Counted from the stretch's first letter, positions 8,301 through 18,187 are shown. The stretch is DNA of 64,000 bases from Bog-950 sp044228435 (GCA_044228435.1 JBGAUW010000011.1:84553-148552); one strand, 5' to 3'. Notes: generated by a model not told the origin, from the sequence alone. Made by a program: numbers and translations.

Positions 8301-9233
8301 ATGGCCGTAGTCCGCAATTTTTTGTTTCACCGTGTTAACCCTGTGCGCGACCGCCTTTGGGACCCTATGGATGTGGCCCTCTTCGACCGGTGCGTAAAGT
8401 TTATAGCGCAAAAGTATAAGGTAGTTTTAATTGAAGAGCTGGCCCTTTCGGAGGATTTGAAAAATGGAAGTGGCTATGCCACTATTATGTTTGATGATGG
8501 GTATAAAGATAACCTGGAGTATGCCGCCCCCATTTTGCAAAAGTACAACTGCAAGGCATCGTTTTATATAGTTACCGATTGCATTGATAAAAACATACCT
8601 ACCTGGACTCACATCCTCGAGCACCGGTTTCAGCATACGCAACAACAGACTATTGATTTAACCTTCTCATTTTTGCCCGACGATTTAAAGGTTACAAAAC
8701 TAAACAGCGCCGAAGAGCGCATTGCTTTTGTTAACCGCTTAAAACCCTTTTTAAAAAAGCTGCCCCACCATCAGCGCAACCAGGTATTAACTACGGTAGA
8801 TAATGCTTATAACGATGCAGAGCTGCCTACGCTAATGATGGATTGGAACGAGGTTAAGCAACTGCAAAGCGCCGGGCATTATATAGGCTCGCACGCTGTT
8901 ACGCATTGCATGTTGGGCACCATGGGCGACGAGGCCGAAGTGAAGCAGGAGCTATTGCAATCGGCGCAAACTATACAGCAACGGCTGGGGCATTTTCCGC
9001 TCACTATATCTTACCCCGTAGGCAGTTTTAACCCTGCTACCAAACGGCTTAGCAAAGAGGTGGGTTATAAAATAGGGCTTGCCACTAAGCAGGATATTTA
9101 CAATCCCGCTAAAGATGATTTGTTTGAAATACCGCGTATAGAGTTGTATAACGAACCGTGGTGGAAAACGCGGTTGCGAATTTCTAATACCTTAGAGGAT
9201 ATAAAAGTTTTAACAGGCCGCAAAAAACGATAA
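8301..9233 (+). CDS. Polysaccharide deacetylase (NodB-like) family protein
   Basis: A 310-residue carbohydrate esterase-4 type protein. The metal-binding first motif reads TIMFDDGYKDN (about residues 62-72), with the Asp-Asp pair as catalytic base and metal ligand. The second motif is SHAVTHC (about 197-203), giving the usual metal-binding histidines, and TISYPVGSFNP (about 234-244) matches the third motif. Such enzymes remove N- or O-acetyl groups from glycans. No signal peptide is visible, so it may act on a cytoplasmic lipid-linked precursor. It ends nine bases before a GNAT gene, with which it probably forms an operon for acyl-group exchange on a sugar. Confidence 0.85.
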   Translation: MAVVRNFLFHRVNPVRDRLWDPMDVALFDRCVKFIAQKYKVVLIEELALSEDLKNGSGYATIMFDDGYKDNLEYAAPILQKYNCKASFYIVTDCIDKNIPTWTHILEHRFQHTQQQTIDLTFSFLPDDLKVTKLNSAEERIAFVNRLKPFLKKLPHHQRNQVLTTVDNAYNDAELPTLMMDWNEVKQLQSAGHYIGSHAVTHCMLGTMGDEAEVKQELLQSAQTIQQRLGHFPLTISYPVGSFNPATKRLSKEVGYKIGLATKQDIYNPAKDDLFEIPRIELYNEPWWKTRLRISNTLEDIKVLTGRKKR

Positions 9234-9248
9234 ACCGCAGAAGTGGAT

Positions 9249-10208
9249 ATGAGTGATTACAGTATCAGAAAGCTAAACGAAAACGAGTTTCACCTGCTTA
9301 TACCCTTAATGCAGGATTGCTTTGGGCTAAACTTTGATGTGGCTTACTTTAAATGGAAGTTTGTAGATAACCCCGCAGGCTTTGTAGTTGGCTTTATAGC
9401 CGAGGCCGCTAATGGCGAAGTAGCTGCGTACTATGGTGTAATACCCGAGCTGTATAGCATTGAAGGAAAGGAAACCACCATTTACCAAAGCTGCGATACC
9501 ATGACCCACAGCCGCCACCGGCGCAAGGGCTTGTTTCAAAAACTGGCTTTGCATTGCTACGATTATTTAAAGCAAAACGATAAGCTATTTGTAATTGGTT
9601 TTGGCGGCGGACAAAGCACCCCCGGCTTTTTAAAATTTGGCTGGCTGCATATTTTCGATGTGCGCTACTATTTCTACCCAAGGCAGTTTGCATTGTTTAA
9701 ACGCACGCCCGATACCCGCGTAAAACAACTTACCGATTATAAACCTATAGAGGCGCTTTTGCTTAAAAGCAATGCCGGTGCTACCATACACTCGCATAAA
9801 ACGCTGCGCAACTTTACCTGGCGCATCGCTAACCCGGCCAACCACTACCAGGTGTTGGGCTATCAATCGGCTACCGGTTACACTTCTTACATCTGCTACT
9901 ACATTACTACCGATAAAATTGTGCTGTTCGATTTTTACTTTGCTACACAGGCCGAGGGTAAAGCCCTGCTGCGCGAGCTAAAAAACAAGCTGCCAGGCAG
10001 CAGCTACAAAGGCATTATCTCGTTTGTGCAGCAAGGTTCGGCTTATGCTACTGCCTTAAAGCAAGCGGGCTTTATTGCCAACCCGTTTAATAAAGGCCCC
10101 CTAAGCGAAAAGGTGCCCTTTATTTTTTACGCCCCACAACAGCAACTCGATAAATACAAAGCTCCGCACAACTGGCAAATAGGCTCGTTTGATCATGATG
10201 CTTTGTAA
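9249..10208 (+). CDS. GNAT family acyltransferase
   Basis: A 319-residue protein with an N-terminal GNAT fold: IRKLNENEFHLLIPLM start, then a CoA-binding region around SRHRRKGLFQKL (about residues 82-93), which fits the RxxGxG/A pyrophosphate loop. It is longer than simple GNATs, and the C-terminal half (160-319) may be a second, degenerate GNAT domain. It follows the deacetylase by 15 bases, suggesting co-transcription and perhaps N-acylation of an amino sugar freed by that enzyme. A GTG at 9243 is a possible alternative start. The substrate is unknown. Confidence 0.8.
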   Translation: MSDYSIRKLNENEFHLLIPLMQDCFGLNFDVAYFKWKFVDNPAGFVVGFIAEAANGEVAAYYGVIPELYSIEGKETTIYQSCDTMTHSRHRRKGLFQKLALHCYDYLKQNDKLFVIGFGGGQSTPGFLKFGWLHIFDVRYYFYPRQFALFKRTPDTRVKQLTDYKPIEALLLKSNAGATIHSHKTLRNFTWRIANPANHYQVLGYQSATGYTSYICYYITTDKIVLFDFYFATQAEGKALLRELKNKLPGSSYKGIISFVQQGSAYATALKQAGFIANPFNKGPLSEKVPFIFYAPQQQLDKYKAPHNWQIGSFDHDAL

Positions 10209-10639
10209 TGGTTGAGTCATCCGATGACTTTTTAAATTAATAGGGTCTTCAATAATTTAAAATAGCCAGCATTGTCTGATAAGGTTCATTGGATGACTGG
10301 CGCTCATGATATGCAGTAGATGTTAAGCTAAATATCGGCTCCGTTCTATGGTTAACCAAGGTTAACACTTTTCGCTTTTTAATTTTACAAGTAGCTGATT
10401 AGTAAATAAGTATTTCGGCGATGTTAACCATAGAACCGTTCTATTTTGTATTGTTATTTATTTGTATGTGTAATAAAGGTGTTGCGTTTTGAATGCATTT
10501 TTAATATTGGCCGGCTAACTGGTGTAAGTACCACAACGTATGTAAACATGATGCCGGGGAAATGGGATGTTAATCCGGTGTTTGTAAAAAATTAAAAATA
10601 GCGTTGGTTAAGCTTTTACAAATTTTGACCATTGCTAAA
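10209..10639. repeat. Gap with an inverted repeat built on ATGGTTAAC
   Basis: The 430 bases hold no convincing gene. CCGTTCTATGGTTAAC (10341-10356) is matched in inverted orientation by GTTAACCATAGAACCG (10423-10438), about 65 bases apart. GGTTAACACTTTT also follows the left arm. A second pair built on the same ATGGTTAACAC core lies at 48500-48580, so this is a repeat family. The rest is AT-rich and shows nothing I can name. Confidence 0.55.
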
Positions 10640-11023
10640 ATGATTGATAGTTTTGCCCTTGCTATGCGGCATACTTATTTGCAACCGTGGTTAATGGCTG
10701 GTGTATATTTATTACATCTGCTTTTTTTTGAGAGCCTGATGCTGCAGTCGGCTAATGCCAATATTGCCGGTATAAGTATTTGCAGTCACAGTCATTCGCG
10801 CAAAATGCCCGTAAAAGGGCTTATAGAGTATGCGCAGCTACTAAAGTACGAAAACAATGAGGATAGCTATGCAGAGCAACAGACAGAGCCCGAGGCAGTT
10901 GTTGCCCTGCTAAACTGTAATAAAGATTTTTGTGCACCACTTACCAGGTTGTTTGGTAAAAGCTTTTCCCGTCTTGCGCCTGCCTGGCGGCTATACCGGT
11001 TGATACAGGTGTTCCGTATTTAA
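10640..11023 (+). CDS. Small hypothetical protein with one membrane segment
   Basis: Function unknown and existence not certain. From ATG 10640 it would be 127 residues; the frame opens at a TTG at 10604. It has a hydrophobic stretch at about residues 14-33 (WLMAGVYLLHLLFFESLML), a His/Ser motif (CSHSHSRK) just after it, and a Cys pair later (CNKDFC). The layout resembles small membrane proteins found next to metal or sulfite transporters, and a TauE/SafE gene follows after 141 bases, but I have no family match. Confidence 0.35.
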   Translation: MIDSFALAMRHTYLQPWLMAGVYLLHLLFFESLMLQSANANIAGISICSHSHSRKMPVKGLIEYAQLLKYENNEDSYAEQQTEPEAVVALLNCNKDFCAPLTRLFGKSFSRLAPAWRLYRLIQVFRI

Positions 11024-11164
11024 AAAATTACTACCTACTTTTTTTTGTGATGGCTGTAAAAGCAGCCATTAAATGCTTTTGGCTATACCTTAAAAAAGGT
11101 GTAACGGAAGATGCGGACCATTGGCCTGCGGGTGTAATTATTTATTTAAAATAAACGAAACTAT

Positions 11165-11551
11165 ATGAATTGGTTGTTGATTATAAACTTAATGCTGCTT
11201 GGAATGGTAGCAGGTTATTTTAGCGGGTTGGTGGGAATTGGCGGGGGAGTAATTATTGTTCCGGCGCTGGTTTTATTATTTGGATTTAGTCAGCATAATG
11301 CACAGGGTACCACCTTAGCCTTACTGGTACCACCCATAGGTATATTAGGTGCGCTAACGTATTACCAGAAGGGGTATGTAGATGTAAAATCGGCAGCGTT
11401 TATTTGTGTTGGTTTTTTAGTGGGCGGCTATTTGGGCGGCAAATTGGCCTTAGCGCTGCCCGATTATATACTTAAGCGGGTATTTGCAGTAATACTAATA
11501 GGGCTGGGCGTGCGCATGTTGTTGGTTAAAAGTACCGGTACGGCCTTATGA
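11165..11551 (+). CDS. TauE/SafE family permease, half-length
   Basis: A 128-residue membrane protein with about four helices. It contains the family motif GLVGIGGGVIIVPAL (about residues 20-34), followed by QGTTLALLVPP. Members export sulfite, sulfoacetate or other small organic anions. Normal TauE/SafE proteins have about 250 residues in two repeated halves; this one is a single half, so it would work as a dimer. Its last four bases overlap the start of the DUF2490 gene (ATGA), suggesting translational coupling. Confidence 0.85.
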   Translation: MNWLLIINLMLLGMVAGYFSGLVGIGGGVIIVPALVLLFGFSQHNAQGTTLALLVPPIGILGALTYYQKGYVDVKSAAFICVGFLVGGYLGGKLALALPDYILKRVFAVILIGLGVRMLLVKSTGTAL

Positions 11552-12342
11552 AAAGTGGAGTGCAGCTTTTTATTGTTAGGTGCGCGGCCTTAATTTTTAT
11601 GTTAAGCCCTGCGTTTACAACACACTTACAGGCACAAAATAAACCTGTAAATAATACGGGGCAGTTTTGGGGCGAAGTGGATTTGGCCGGACGTATTTCT
11701 AAAAAGTTTAAATGGCAGTTCGATCTTCAATATTCGCGACAAAGTGCCTATGAAGAGCACAACCTCTTCGAAAATAATTCGCAACTTACTATACGGCCGT
11801 GGCTACATTACACTCCGGTAAAGAATTGGCGTATATCTACCTTCGTGGGTCTTTGGTATAATTTTGCAGTGCCGGTAGTTGGGGCGCGCGAGTACCCCGA
11901 AATACGTGCGGCTATACAGGTTAATTACTACACACCGGTGCGAAAGCATTTAATACTTAACCGCTTAAGGCCCGAGTTGCGTGAGATGCGCGACCAACAG
12001 GGTGTTTTTGAAACCGTAGGGCGGCTTAGGTATGAGTTTAAGTATCAGTACCTGTTGTTCCATAGTTTGTACGATAAAAACAGCATTTACCTTATTGCTT
12101 TTGATGAGGTTTTTGCCAATATGGGTAGTAAGGTAACGGGGTATAAATTCTTCGATCAGAATCGTGTGTTTCTGGGTTTGGGCTATGGCATTACAAATAA
12201 TATTGCAGTTGAAACAGGTTACTTTAATCAGTTTCAAATGCATGCGCATGATGCACACGCCGACATGAATCATGTGTGGCAACTTACTTTGCTGATTGAT
12301 GGCTTGAACAGAAAAGTAGCCCCTGCGAACAAGCGATTATAG
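11548..12342 (+). CDS. DUF2490 domain-containing outer-membrane protein
   Basis: A 264-residue protein with a signal peptide ending near residue 28 (HLQAQ). The mature part has alternating aromatic beta strands (FWGEVDLAGRI, FKWQFDLQYSRQ, WRISTFVGLWYNF) and matches DUF2490, thought to be a small outer-membrane beta-barrel. The C-terminal strand LTLLIDGL is compatible with a barrel end. It is coupled to the upstream TauE/SafE gene, so it may give an outer-membrane route for the same solute; this is inference. Confidence 0.8.
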   Translation: MKSGVQLFIVRCAALIFMLSPAFTTHLQAQNKPVNNTGQFWGEVDLAGRISKKFKWQFDLQYSRQSAYEEHNLFENNSQLTIRPWLHYTPVKNWRISTFVGLWYNFAVPVVGAREYPEIRAAIQVNYYTPVRKHLILNRLRPELREMRDQQGVFETVGRLRYEFKYQYLLFHSLYDKNSIYLIAFDEVFANMGSKVTGYKFFDQNRVFLGLGYGITNNIAVETGYFNQFQMHAHDAHADMNHVWQLTLLIDGLNRKVAPANKRL

Positions 12343-12735
12343 CTTTGCAGGGGCTGTGCTTTCTTATTTCTACAAGTGTCATGGTGTCAACCTCCACGAG
12401 AGGATGATACCATGATACCGGGGGAAATTAAAGACCACCCCCTCGACCTTCGGTCGAGACCCCTCCTTGAACGCGTCCCGCGGTGGCGGGACAAGGAGGG
12501 GATAGCCTCGCTCTTGATATTAGCACTAAGGCTGTTGGCTGTTATTATCCCCTCATCAATCGAGGAGGGGTGTCCCGACGCTTTGGTCGCGACGGGGTGG
12601 TCTGTATTGTGAGCGCCCGAAGGGTGGGGTGGTTTATTGCTTAGGCGTAAAGCACCATAGCACGCAGGCCCGAGGGACGCACACTTAAGAGCGGGGCGGT
12701 ACAGTAAAGCCCCCAAAAATGTATTAGTTGTTTAA
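12343..12735. repeat. Gap filled by a nested palindromic repeat
   Basis: No credible gene. GACCACCCC at 12433 is matched by GGGGTGGTC ending at 12602, enclosing smaller inverted pairs (TCGACCttcGGTCGA, ACCCCTCCTTG against GAGGAGGGGT, GTCCCGC/GCGGGAC). The open frames here on both strands are by-products of this structure. It is of the GC-rich REP type and lies between two converging genes, DUF2490 and pgk, so it could end transcription from both sides. Confidence 0.6.
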
Positions 12736-13908
12736 CTACCCTGCAATGGCTTTAATACCCGGCAACTCTTTGCCCTCAAAGTACTCCAGCATGGCGCCGC
12801 CGCCGGTGCTTACGTAGCTAACTTTATCGGCCAGGTTAAATTTGTGCACAGCAGCTACGCTGTCGCCGCCACCTACCAGGCTAAAGGCGCCACCAGCTGT
12901 TGCTTTGGCTACGGCTTCGGCAATGGCCTTGGTTCCGTTTTGGAACTTCTCCATTTCGAGTATAACCTCGCTAAAATCTTTAATGGCTTGGGTAGAAATA
13001 TCGAGGCCCATCCAGCCATCGGGTATTTGGTTGCTGGCGGTGGTTTGCGTGTTGGCGTTGGCATCAAACTTATCGCCCAGCAAACTATCAACCGGTAGCA
13101 GCAGGTTTACGTTCTTGGCCTTGGCTTTTTCAATCAATTCCAGTGCAAGGTCCAGCTTATCGTCTTCGCAAAGCGAGGTGCCTATTTGGCCGCCCTGTGC
13201 TTTGAAAAAAGTGTAAGCCATGCCACCGCCTATTATAATGTTGTTGGCCTTATCGAGCAGGTTTTCAATAATCAAAATTTTGTCGCTCACCTTAGCACCA
13301 CCTAGTATGGCAGTAAAAGGGCGGTCGTTGCTTTTTAATACTTTTTCGGCGCTGGCAACTTCGTTAGCCATCAGGTAGCCAAACATTTTGTTTTCGGGTG
13401 TATAGTAGTTGGCCACTATGGTAGTGCTGGCGTGGGCGCGGTGGGCGGTGCCAAAAGCATCGTTTACATACACATCGCCGTGCTTAGATAGCTTTTCGGC
13501 AAAGGCAGCATCGCCTTTTTCTTCTTCTTTATAAAAACGCAGGTTCTCTAACAACAACACTTCGCCGGGCTTAAGGGCGGCAGAGGCAGCAAAGGCCTCG
13601 GGGCTTACGCAGTCGGTGGCAAACTTTACCTCTACACCCAATAACTCGCTGGTGCGTTTAAGGGCATGCTTTAGGGTGTGCTTGGCAAAATCCACGGTGC
13701 CATCTTCTTTCAGCTTTTTAAGCGGACGGCCCAGGTGGCTCATTAGCACTACGCTGCCGCCATCGTTCAGTATTTTTTTTATGGTGGGCACAGCGCCTTG
13801 TATGCGGCTATCGTCGGTAATGTTGTATTGTTTATCTAAAGGGATATTAAAATCTACCCGCACTAAGGCGCGTTTGCCGGCAAAGTTGAAGTTCTCTACA
13901 GTTTTCAT
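12736..13908 (-). CDS. pgk: Phosphoglycerate kinase
   Basis: A 390-residue cytoplasmic enzyme of normal family length that moves a phosphate from 1,3-bisphosphoglycerate to ADP in glycolysis and back in gluconeogenesis. Clear family blocks are RVDFNIPLD (residues about 16-24), SHLGRP (58-63) for substrate binding, the NDAFGTAHRAHAS block (about 153-165), LGGAKVSDK (about 210-218) and the nucleotide loop SLVGGGDSVAAV near 342-353. It is a single gene read leftward, with a repeat-filled gap downstream. Nothing odd is seen. Confidence 0.97.
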   Translation of the reverse strand: MKTVENFNFAGKRALVRVDFNIPLDKQYNITDDSRIQGAVPTIKKILNDGGSVVLMSHLGRPLKKLKEDGTVDFAKHTLKHALKRTSELLGVEVKFATDCVSPEAFAASAALKPGEVLLLENLRFYKEEEKGDAAFAEKLSKHGDVYVNDAFGTAHRAHASTTIVANYYTPENKMFGYLMANEVASAEKVLKSNDRPFTAILGGAKVSDKILIIENLLDKANNIIIGGGMAYTFFKAQGGQIGTSLCEDDKLDLALELIEKAKAKNVNLLLPVDSLLGDKFDANANTQTTASNQIPDGWMGLDISTQAIKDFSEVILEMEKFQNGTKAIAEAVAKATAGGAFSLVGGGDSVAAVHKFNLADKVSYVSTGGGAMLEYFEGKELPGIKAIAG

Positions 13909-14022
13909 TTTTGTGTGGTTTAAGCTGGCGCGAAAATAATTTTTCGCGCAAAAGCAGGGGCATGATTTTTATGTTTTAGAGCGGGGCCGGAAAAACTTGT
14001 TTTATAAGCCTTAACAGGCGCG

Positions 14023-16170
14023 TTAACACCCCGAAGATGGAGGCGCAGGTTTAAGCGGAAGCTTAAAGTAAAAAGTGGCACCTTCATTTTCAACGCCTTC
14101 GGCCCATACCTCACCACCATGGCGCTCTATTATCCGTTTTACAAGGGCAAGGCCCACACCGGTGCCTTCAAACTCGCTAAACCCATGCAGGCGCTGAAAA
14201 GCGCCAAACAGGCGGTCGTAAAACTGCATATCAAAGCCGGCTCCGTTATCTTTTACCCAAACGGCAATATCTTCTACCGTTTGCGAATACCCCACCGTAA
14301 TTTGCGGGTTTTCTTTTTTACCCGAGTATTTTATGGCGTTGCTTAGCAGGTTTACCAATACCTGTTGCAGCATGCTGCTATCGGCATGCACATCGGGCAA
14401 TTGAGGTAGCTCGAGTGTGGCATTATGCCGGTTACTTAGCAAAATATTTTCCCATACGTTATTAAACAACGTGGTAAGGTTAACCGGAATAATATTTAAA
14501 TTGCTTGAGCCGCTTTTGCATAATACCAATAAGTCGTCTATAATGGAGTTCATACGGCGGCCGCCGTTTTCAATATGGTTAAATAAACTTTTTTGGTCGT
14601 CGCACATAGTATGGCCATATTCTTTCAAAATTAATTTACTAAAACCCATTATAGACCTTACAGGCGAACGCAAATCGTGCGATACCGAATAAGAGAAAGC
14701 CTCCAGCGAGGTGTTGGCATCCATTAACGCACGGGTGCGGTGTATTACGCGGTTTTCTAATTCATTATTCATTTCAATGATCTCTTCTTCGGCTATTTTG
14801 CGTTGGGTAATATTTATGTGCATTACTACGGCCCCGGTTTCCATGCCGTTATCAAGCGGGCGAACCTCTAGCCTGAACCATCGTTTTTCGTGTGGTAAGT
14901 GGCAGGGATACTCCAGGGCAAATTCTTGTAAGTGGCCGTATAGTAACATGCGCACGCCTTCTGCCATAGCGGCTGCATCTTCTGCCCCGGCACCGGTAGC
15001 AAACCCGCATACGGTGTTATAATTTTCGCCAACCAAATTGGTGTGCGCCGAAAATAGTTTCCAGGCCTGGTTAACGTTTATAATAGTGCCGGCCTGATCT
15101 AATAAGCCAATATTGGCTGGCAGGGCATTTAATATGGCTAAAAGCTGTTTGTTGGCCACCGTGGTATGCTCATTCAATTTGCGTATGGTGGTTATGGCTT
15201 TTTTGCTTTCGGTAATATCGTGTGCATGGCAGGCTACACCTATCACATCAAGCCCGTCGCGAATGGGGTAGTACGAAATTTCTACCCACGTTTGATCCCG
15301 TTCTATGTATTCAACATCGGTAAAAGAGTTGCCGTTAAAACACCTTTGATAGCAATCTTTATAGCGTGCGGCCTGGCCGGGGGTAGGGGCAAAGTTTAGC
15401 ATATTGGCCCCCTTAAGCATCCTATTACCATGCTGCAACTTAAGCATGTTTTCTAAGGGCTGATTAAAGCTGATAAGCTTATACCCGCGGTCTACGCTCC
15501 ACATATAGTCGGTAGTATTATTAATAAGGGCCATAAAATTTTGCCGGTCGTATTGCAACCGCTCTTTCATTTCGCGGGCTTTTTGCTGCTCCGTTCTGTC
15601 TATAGTTAATACTAAAATGCCTTCAGCAACGGGTTGCATACTCATTTCATAATACACTTTTGTTCCATTGGGAAAAACAAATTCGCTTTCTACCTGTTCA
15701 CTGGTTCGCTGCACCATGCAACGCTGCATAGCTTTAAACATTTCGGTTTGCTCTATACCCGGGTAAAGCTCCATAATAGTGTGCCCCAACATTTGTTGCC
15801 GCGTATACGGGCTTTGTTTTGCTAATGTGTTGTTTACGTAAGTATAGCGCCAGTTAAAGTCGTGTATTTGTACGCCCTCCAGTAATTTATCAAGTGTTTT
15901 GTTATACACTTGTAACATAATCGCCACAGGGGGTAGTTTTTTTATAAGTGGCAGGGCATTAAAAGCCGCCACCAGGCTGGTAGGTGTATGGGCCGATAAA
16001 ACAGGGTCGGGCATGAATGTTATTAGTGACTCTTTTTTGCGGCCCTTCCCTTTTGCTTTTTGTTTTTCGGATTTTGTTTTAGCTTTTTCTACTTCCTTAT
16101 TGGCCAGGTAAGCCCCGGAAAGACGGTATTCGGGTTGCTGTAATTCAGTTTTTTTATCGCTATTTTTCAT
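14023..16170 (-). CDS. PAS-domain sensor histidine kinase
   Basis: A 715-residue sensor kinase without membrane segments, so probably cytoplasmic. After a Lys-rich N-terminus (1-48) come three PAS-type sensor domains (about 85-200, 210-335 and 345-465). A short coiled coil leads to the HisKA domain with the phospho-acceptor in FSYSVSHDLRSP (about residue 500). The HATPase domain has N box (LVNLLSNAIKYS), G1 (VKDNGAGFDM) and G2 (GTGVGLAL) motifs. The GF box and short C-terminus place it with bacteriophytochrome-like kinases. No response regulator gene is next to it, and its signal is unknown. Confidence 0.93.
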   Translation of the reverse strand: MKNSDKKTELQQPEYRLSGAYLANKEVEKAKTKSEKQKAKGKGRKKESLITFMPDPVLSAHTPTSLVAAFNALPLIKKLPPVAIMLQVYNKTLDKLLEGVQIHDFNWRYTYVNNTLAKQSPYTRQQMLGHTIMELYPGIEQTEMFKAMQRCMVQRTSEQVESEFVFPNGTKVYYEMSMQPVAEGILVLTIDRTEQQKAREMKERLQYDRQNFMALINNTTDYMWSVDRGYKLISFNQPLENMLKLQHGNRMLKGANMLNFAPTPGQAARYKDCYQRCFNGNSFTDVEYIERDQTWVEISYYPIRDGLDVIGVACHAHDITESKKAITTIRKLNEHTTVANKQLLAILNALPANIGLLDQAGTIINVNQAWKLFSAHTNLVGENYNTVCGFATGAGAEDAAAMAEGVRMLLYGHLQEFALEYPCHLPHEKRWFRLEVRPLDNGMETGAVVMHINITQRKIAEEEIIEMNNELENRVIHRTRALMDANTSLEAFSYSVSHDLRSPVRSIMGFSKLILKEYGHTMCDDQKSLFNHIENGGRRMNSIIDDLLVLCKSGSSNLNIIPVNLTTLFNNVWENILLSNRHNATLELPQLPDVHADSSMLQQVLVNLLSNAIKYSGKKENPQITVGYSQTVEDIAVWVKDNGAGFDMQFYDRLFGAFQRLHGFSEFEGTGVGLALVKRIIERHGGEVWAEGVENEGATFYFKLPLKPAPPSSGC

Positions 16171-16544
16171 AATGGGTGTGTGGGTTTGTGGGTTAATGAT
16201 ATAGCAAAGCCGCGCTGTATAAGCTGCACCTAAGTGCAGGGTGGTTAGGCCTGGTTAACTATTACATATTGTTAATTGCAATAAGTATGCCGCTGCAAAA
16301 CCAGACTTAACCTCGTTTTTTATGGAAGGATTATATATGCGTATTTAATGTTTGTGCTTAATAAAGTAGCTAACTAACTAAGCAATAGCAGGCTATGGCG
16401 TAATAAAAAAATGTATTAAGCAACTAGAATGAACCGGTTTATAGTGTTTGCTTTAATATAATAAATATTTTTAAAGTATTTTTTTATTATTACAAGCGTA
16501 TACTTGTTGGGTATTGGGCATATATTTACCTTGGCGCTTAATAT
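16171..16544. other. AT-rich gap between divergent genes
   Basis: The 374 bases separate the leftward kinase from the rightward TonB-C gene and must hold both promoters. TATATTTA at about 16519 resembles the Bacteroidota -7 element TAnnTTTG but lacks the final G. I see no gene, repeat or RNA here. Confidence 0.4.
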
Positions 16545-17075
16545 ATGGGCTCTTATAAGTTACTATTTTGTGTTTTGTGGCTGTGTTTTGCCGGTAATGC
16601 TGCCGCACAATGGGCACCCTTCCCCATATTGGGCAATGAAGGATACCCAAAGCCTGTTACCGAAGATACCCTGAAGGTGAAAGATTTTTACAACAGCAAA
16701 TACAGCGTGCGGGTTGGTAATGGCGATGTGGCTGTAGTAGGGCGCGATACTATAATAGTTGAACCCTTAAAATCGAACAACCATTATAAACGCTTACCCA
16801 AACACCACAACGATATACAGATTATACAGCAAAAAATAATTTATCCGCAGGCGGAAAGGATAAGCGGTGTGCAGGGTGTTTGCCTGGCTTACTTAAAAAT
16901 AAACCGCAGGGGCGTAATAGATTCGGTGTGGGTGGAAGGCGGCCTTACAAAAGCTACGGATAATACAATTATAGAAGCGGTTAAGTCGCTGAACAAATTT
17001 ACAGCGGCGCACAACAAGGGCAAAGCAGTAGAAGCAATCTGCTATTACCGGATAAGGTTTTGGATTTTTGAATAG
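16545..17075 (+). CDS. Secreted TonB C-terminal-like domain protein
   Basis: A 176-residue protein with a signal peptide of about 20 residues (CFAGNAAAQ). The C-terminal part (about 95-176) reads ISGVQGVCLAYLKINRRGVIDSVWV, then a helix (DNTIIEAVKSLNKF) and a final strand, which is the TonB C-terminal fold. It has no inner-membrane anchor plus Pro-rich linker, so it is not a classic TonB; such stand-alone periplasmic domains are common in this phylum and their role is mostly unknown. It converges with the small lipoprotein gene, whose stop is 2 bases away. Confidence 0.75.
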   Translation: MGSYKLLFCVLWLCFAGNAAAQWAPFPILGNEGYPKPVTEDTLKVKDFYNSKYSVRVGNGDVAVVGRDTIIVEPLKSNNHYKRLPKHHNDIQIIQQKIIYPQAERISGVQGVCLAYLKINRRGVIDSVWVEGGLTKATDNTIIEAVKSLNKFTAAHNKGKAVEAICYYRIRFWIFE

Positions 17076-17077
17076 GC

Positions 17078-17395
17078 CTATTCATTCCATACCCCACCCG
17101 ATGCTTCGCAACTGTTTTTTTCTGTGCTTAGCCAGTTGGCATCGTCTTTATCTTCGCAGTGGTCTTCTACACTATTAGCTCTGCTATACACGCGCCAGTA
17201 ATTGCCATTAGCCTGGCAATCGGCTTTAGCCTGCTCATATTTTTGCGGCACTACGCTGGCACACATATAAGGCCCCTGCGCCCCCGCAATATCGCAGCTG
17301 CCACATTCATCGGGTTTAGTGCAGGTATAGCATTTTTTGCAGCCGGAGGCGGTGAGAATAACTAAAATAAATGCTAGTAGGAGCCGGTGGAGCAT
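17078..17395 (-). CDS. Small cysteine-rich lipoprotein
   Basis: A 105-residue lipoprotein with lipobox LTASGC (Cys19) followed by KK. The mature protein has about ten further cysteines, several as CxxC or close pairs (CYTC, CGSC), which could form disulfides in the periplasm or bind a metal. I know no family. It points toward the TonB-C gene and away from the AT-rich island. Confidence 0.65.
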   Translation of the reverse strand: MLHRLLLAFILVILTASGCKKCYTCTKPDECGSCDIAGAQGPYMCASVVPQKYEQAKADCQANGNYWRVYSRANSVEDHCEDKDDANWLSTEKNSCEASGGVWNE

Positions 17396-17644
17396 GGTGT
17401 GAAGATAAGAATGAGTTAAACTGTTTGCTTTTTGAAATGAGTTTATAATATATGTATTTATTTATTGGATAAATCTAATTACTTAATAAAATTAGTGCTA
17501 AGTAAGTAGCTAATTTTTTTAGTATTTTTTTTTATTTATCATAAATAAACCAGTCTTTTTTTGTTAATAACGGTTTTTTTTATTTTTATTTACTTTCCAA
17601 AGTGGTAAATCCATTTTGTCATACAATTAAATGTATTTACTGAT

Positions 17645-18160
17645 ATGACTACCAACCACAACTCCGAAAATCAGATTACAGCAAAAGATTTAGAAACTCT
17701 TGTGCAGGCTCAGTTCGATGCTATTGAACTGCTTAAGCAGGAAATTGCAATAAGATACAAGAAAATAGATTTCTTGAACAACCTTATTGCTACTGGCGAA
17801 ATCTTTGTGCTAGAGCCTTTGAGCGATTTAAGTGAGTTGAATTTAAATCAGCCATATAATAGGGTGTACGATCCTGAGTGGGCTTGGTATGACAAAGCCT
17901 TACATTTCATCCGCACGCAAAACCGTTTTTTGACTGTAAAGCAAATAGCTGCAGAGGCTAAGAAAATTGAAAGTAATATCGATTTAGCCAAAGCTCCCTC
18001 TGCTATCAATAATCAATTAACGCCTCGAATAGATAAAGCAATTCGACGGTTTAAAATTCTTGACTCTGGCGAATATTTCTATGGTCCTATCTCGTGGTTC
18101 GATCAACATGGTAAGCCGAAAGAGGAGTATTATCCTGTAAATCATTTCGCAAAGTCATAG
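17645..18160 (+). CDS. Winged-helix-like protein with N-terminal coiled coil, partner of TIR-like protein
   Basis: A 171-residue soluble protein with two parts. Residues 10-50 form a heptad-rich helix (LETLVQAQFDAIELLKQEI). Residues about 80-160 look like a winged-helix domain of the HARE-HTH kind (ALHFIRTQNRFLTVKQIA, then PRIDKAIRRF and a GEYFYGPISWF hairpin). It has no enzyme motif. Only 27 bases separate it from the TIR-like gene, and the pair sits in an AT-rich island, so I infer one two-gene unit in which this protein may bind nucleic acid, sense, or regulate. Function is not established. Confidence 0.7.
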   Translation: MTTNHNSENQITAKDLETLVQAQFDAIELLKQEIAIRYKKIDFLNNLIATGEIFVLEPLSDLSELNLNQPYNRVYDPEWAWYDKALHFIRTQNRFLTVKQIAAEAKKIESNIDLAKAPSAINNQLTPRIDKAIRRFKILDSGEYFYGPISWFDQHGKPKEEYYPVNHFAKS

Positions 18161-18187
18161 TCTATAATTGTTAAACAAGTAGCCGGC

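Noticed and set aside
12376..12716. Two overlapping ORFs on opposite strands
   Set aside because: They are produced by the nested GC palindrome and have repetitive, gene-unlike content.
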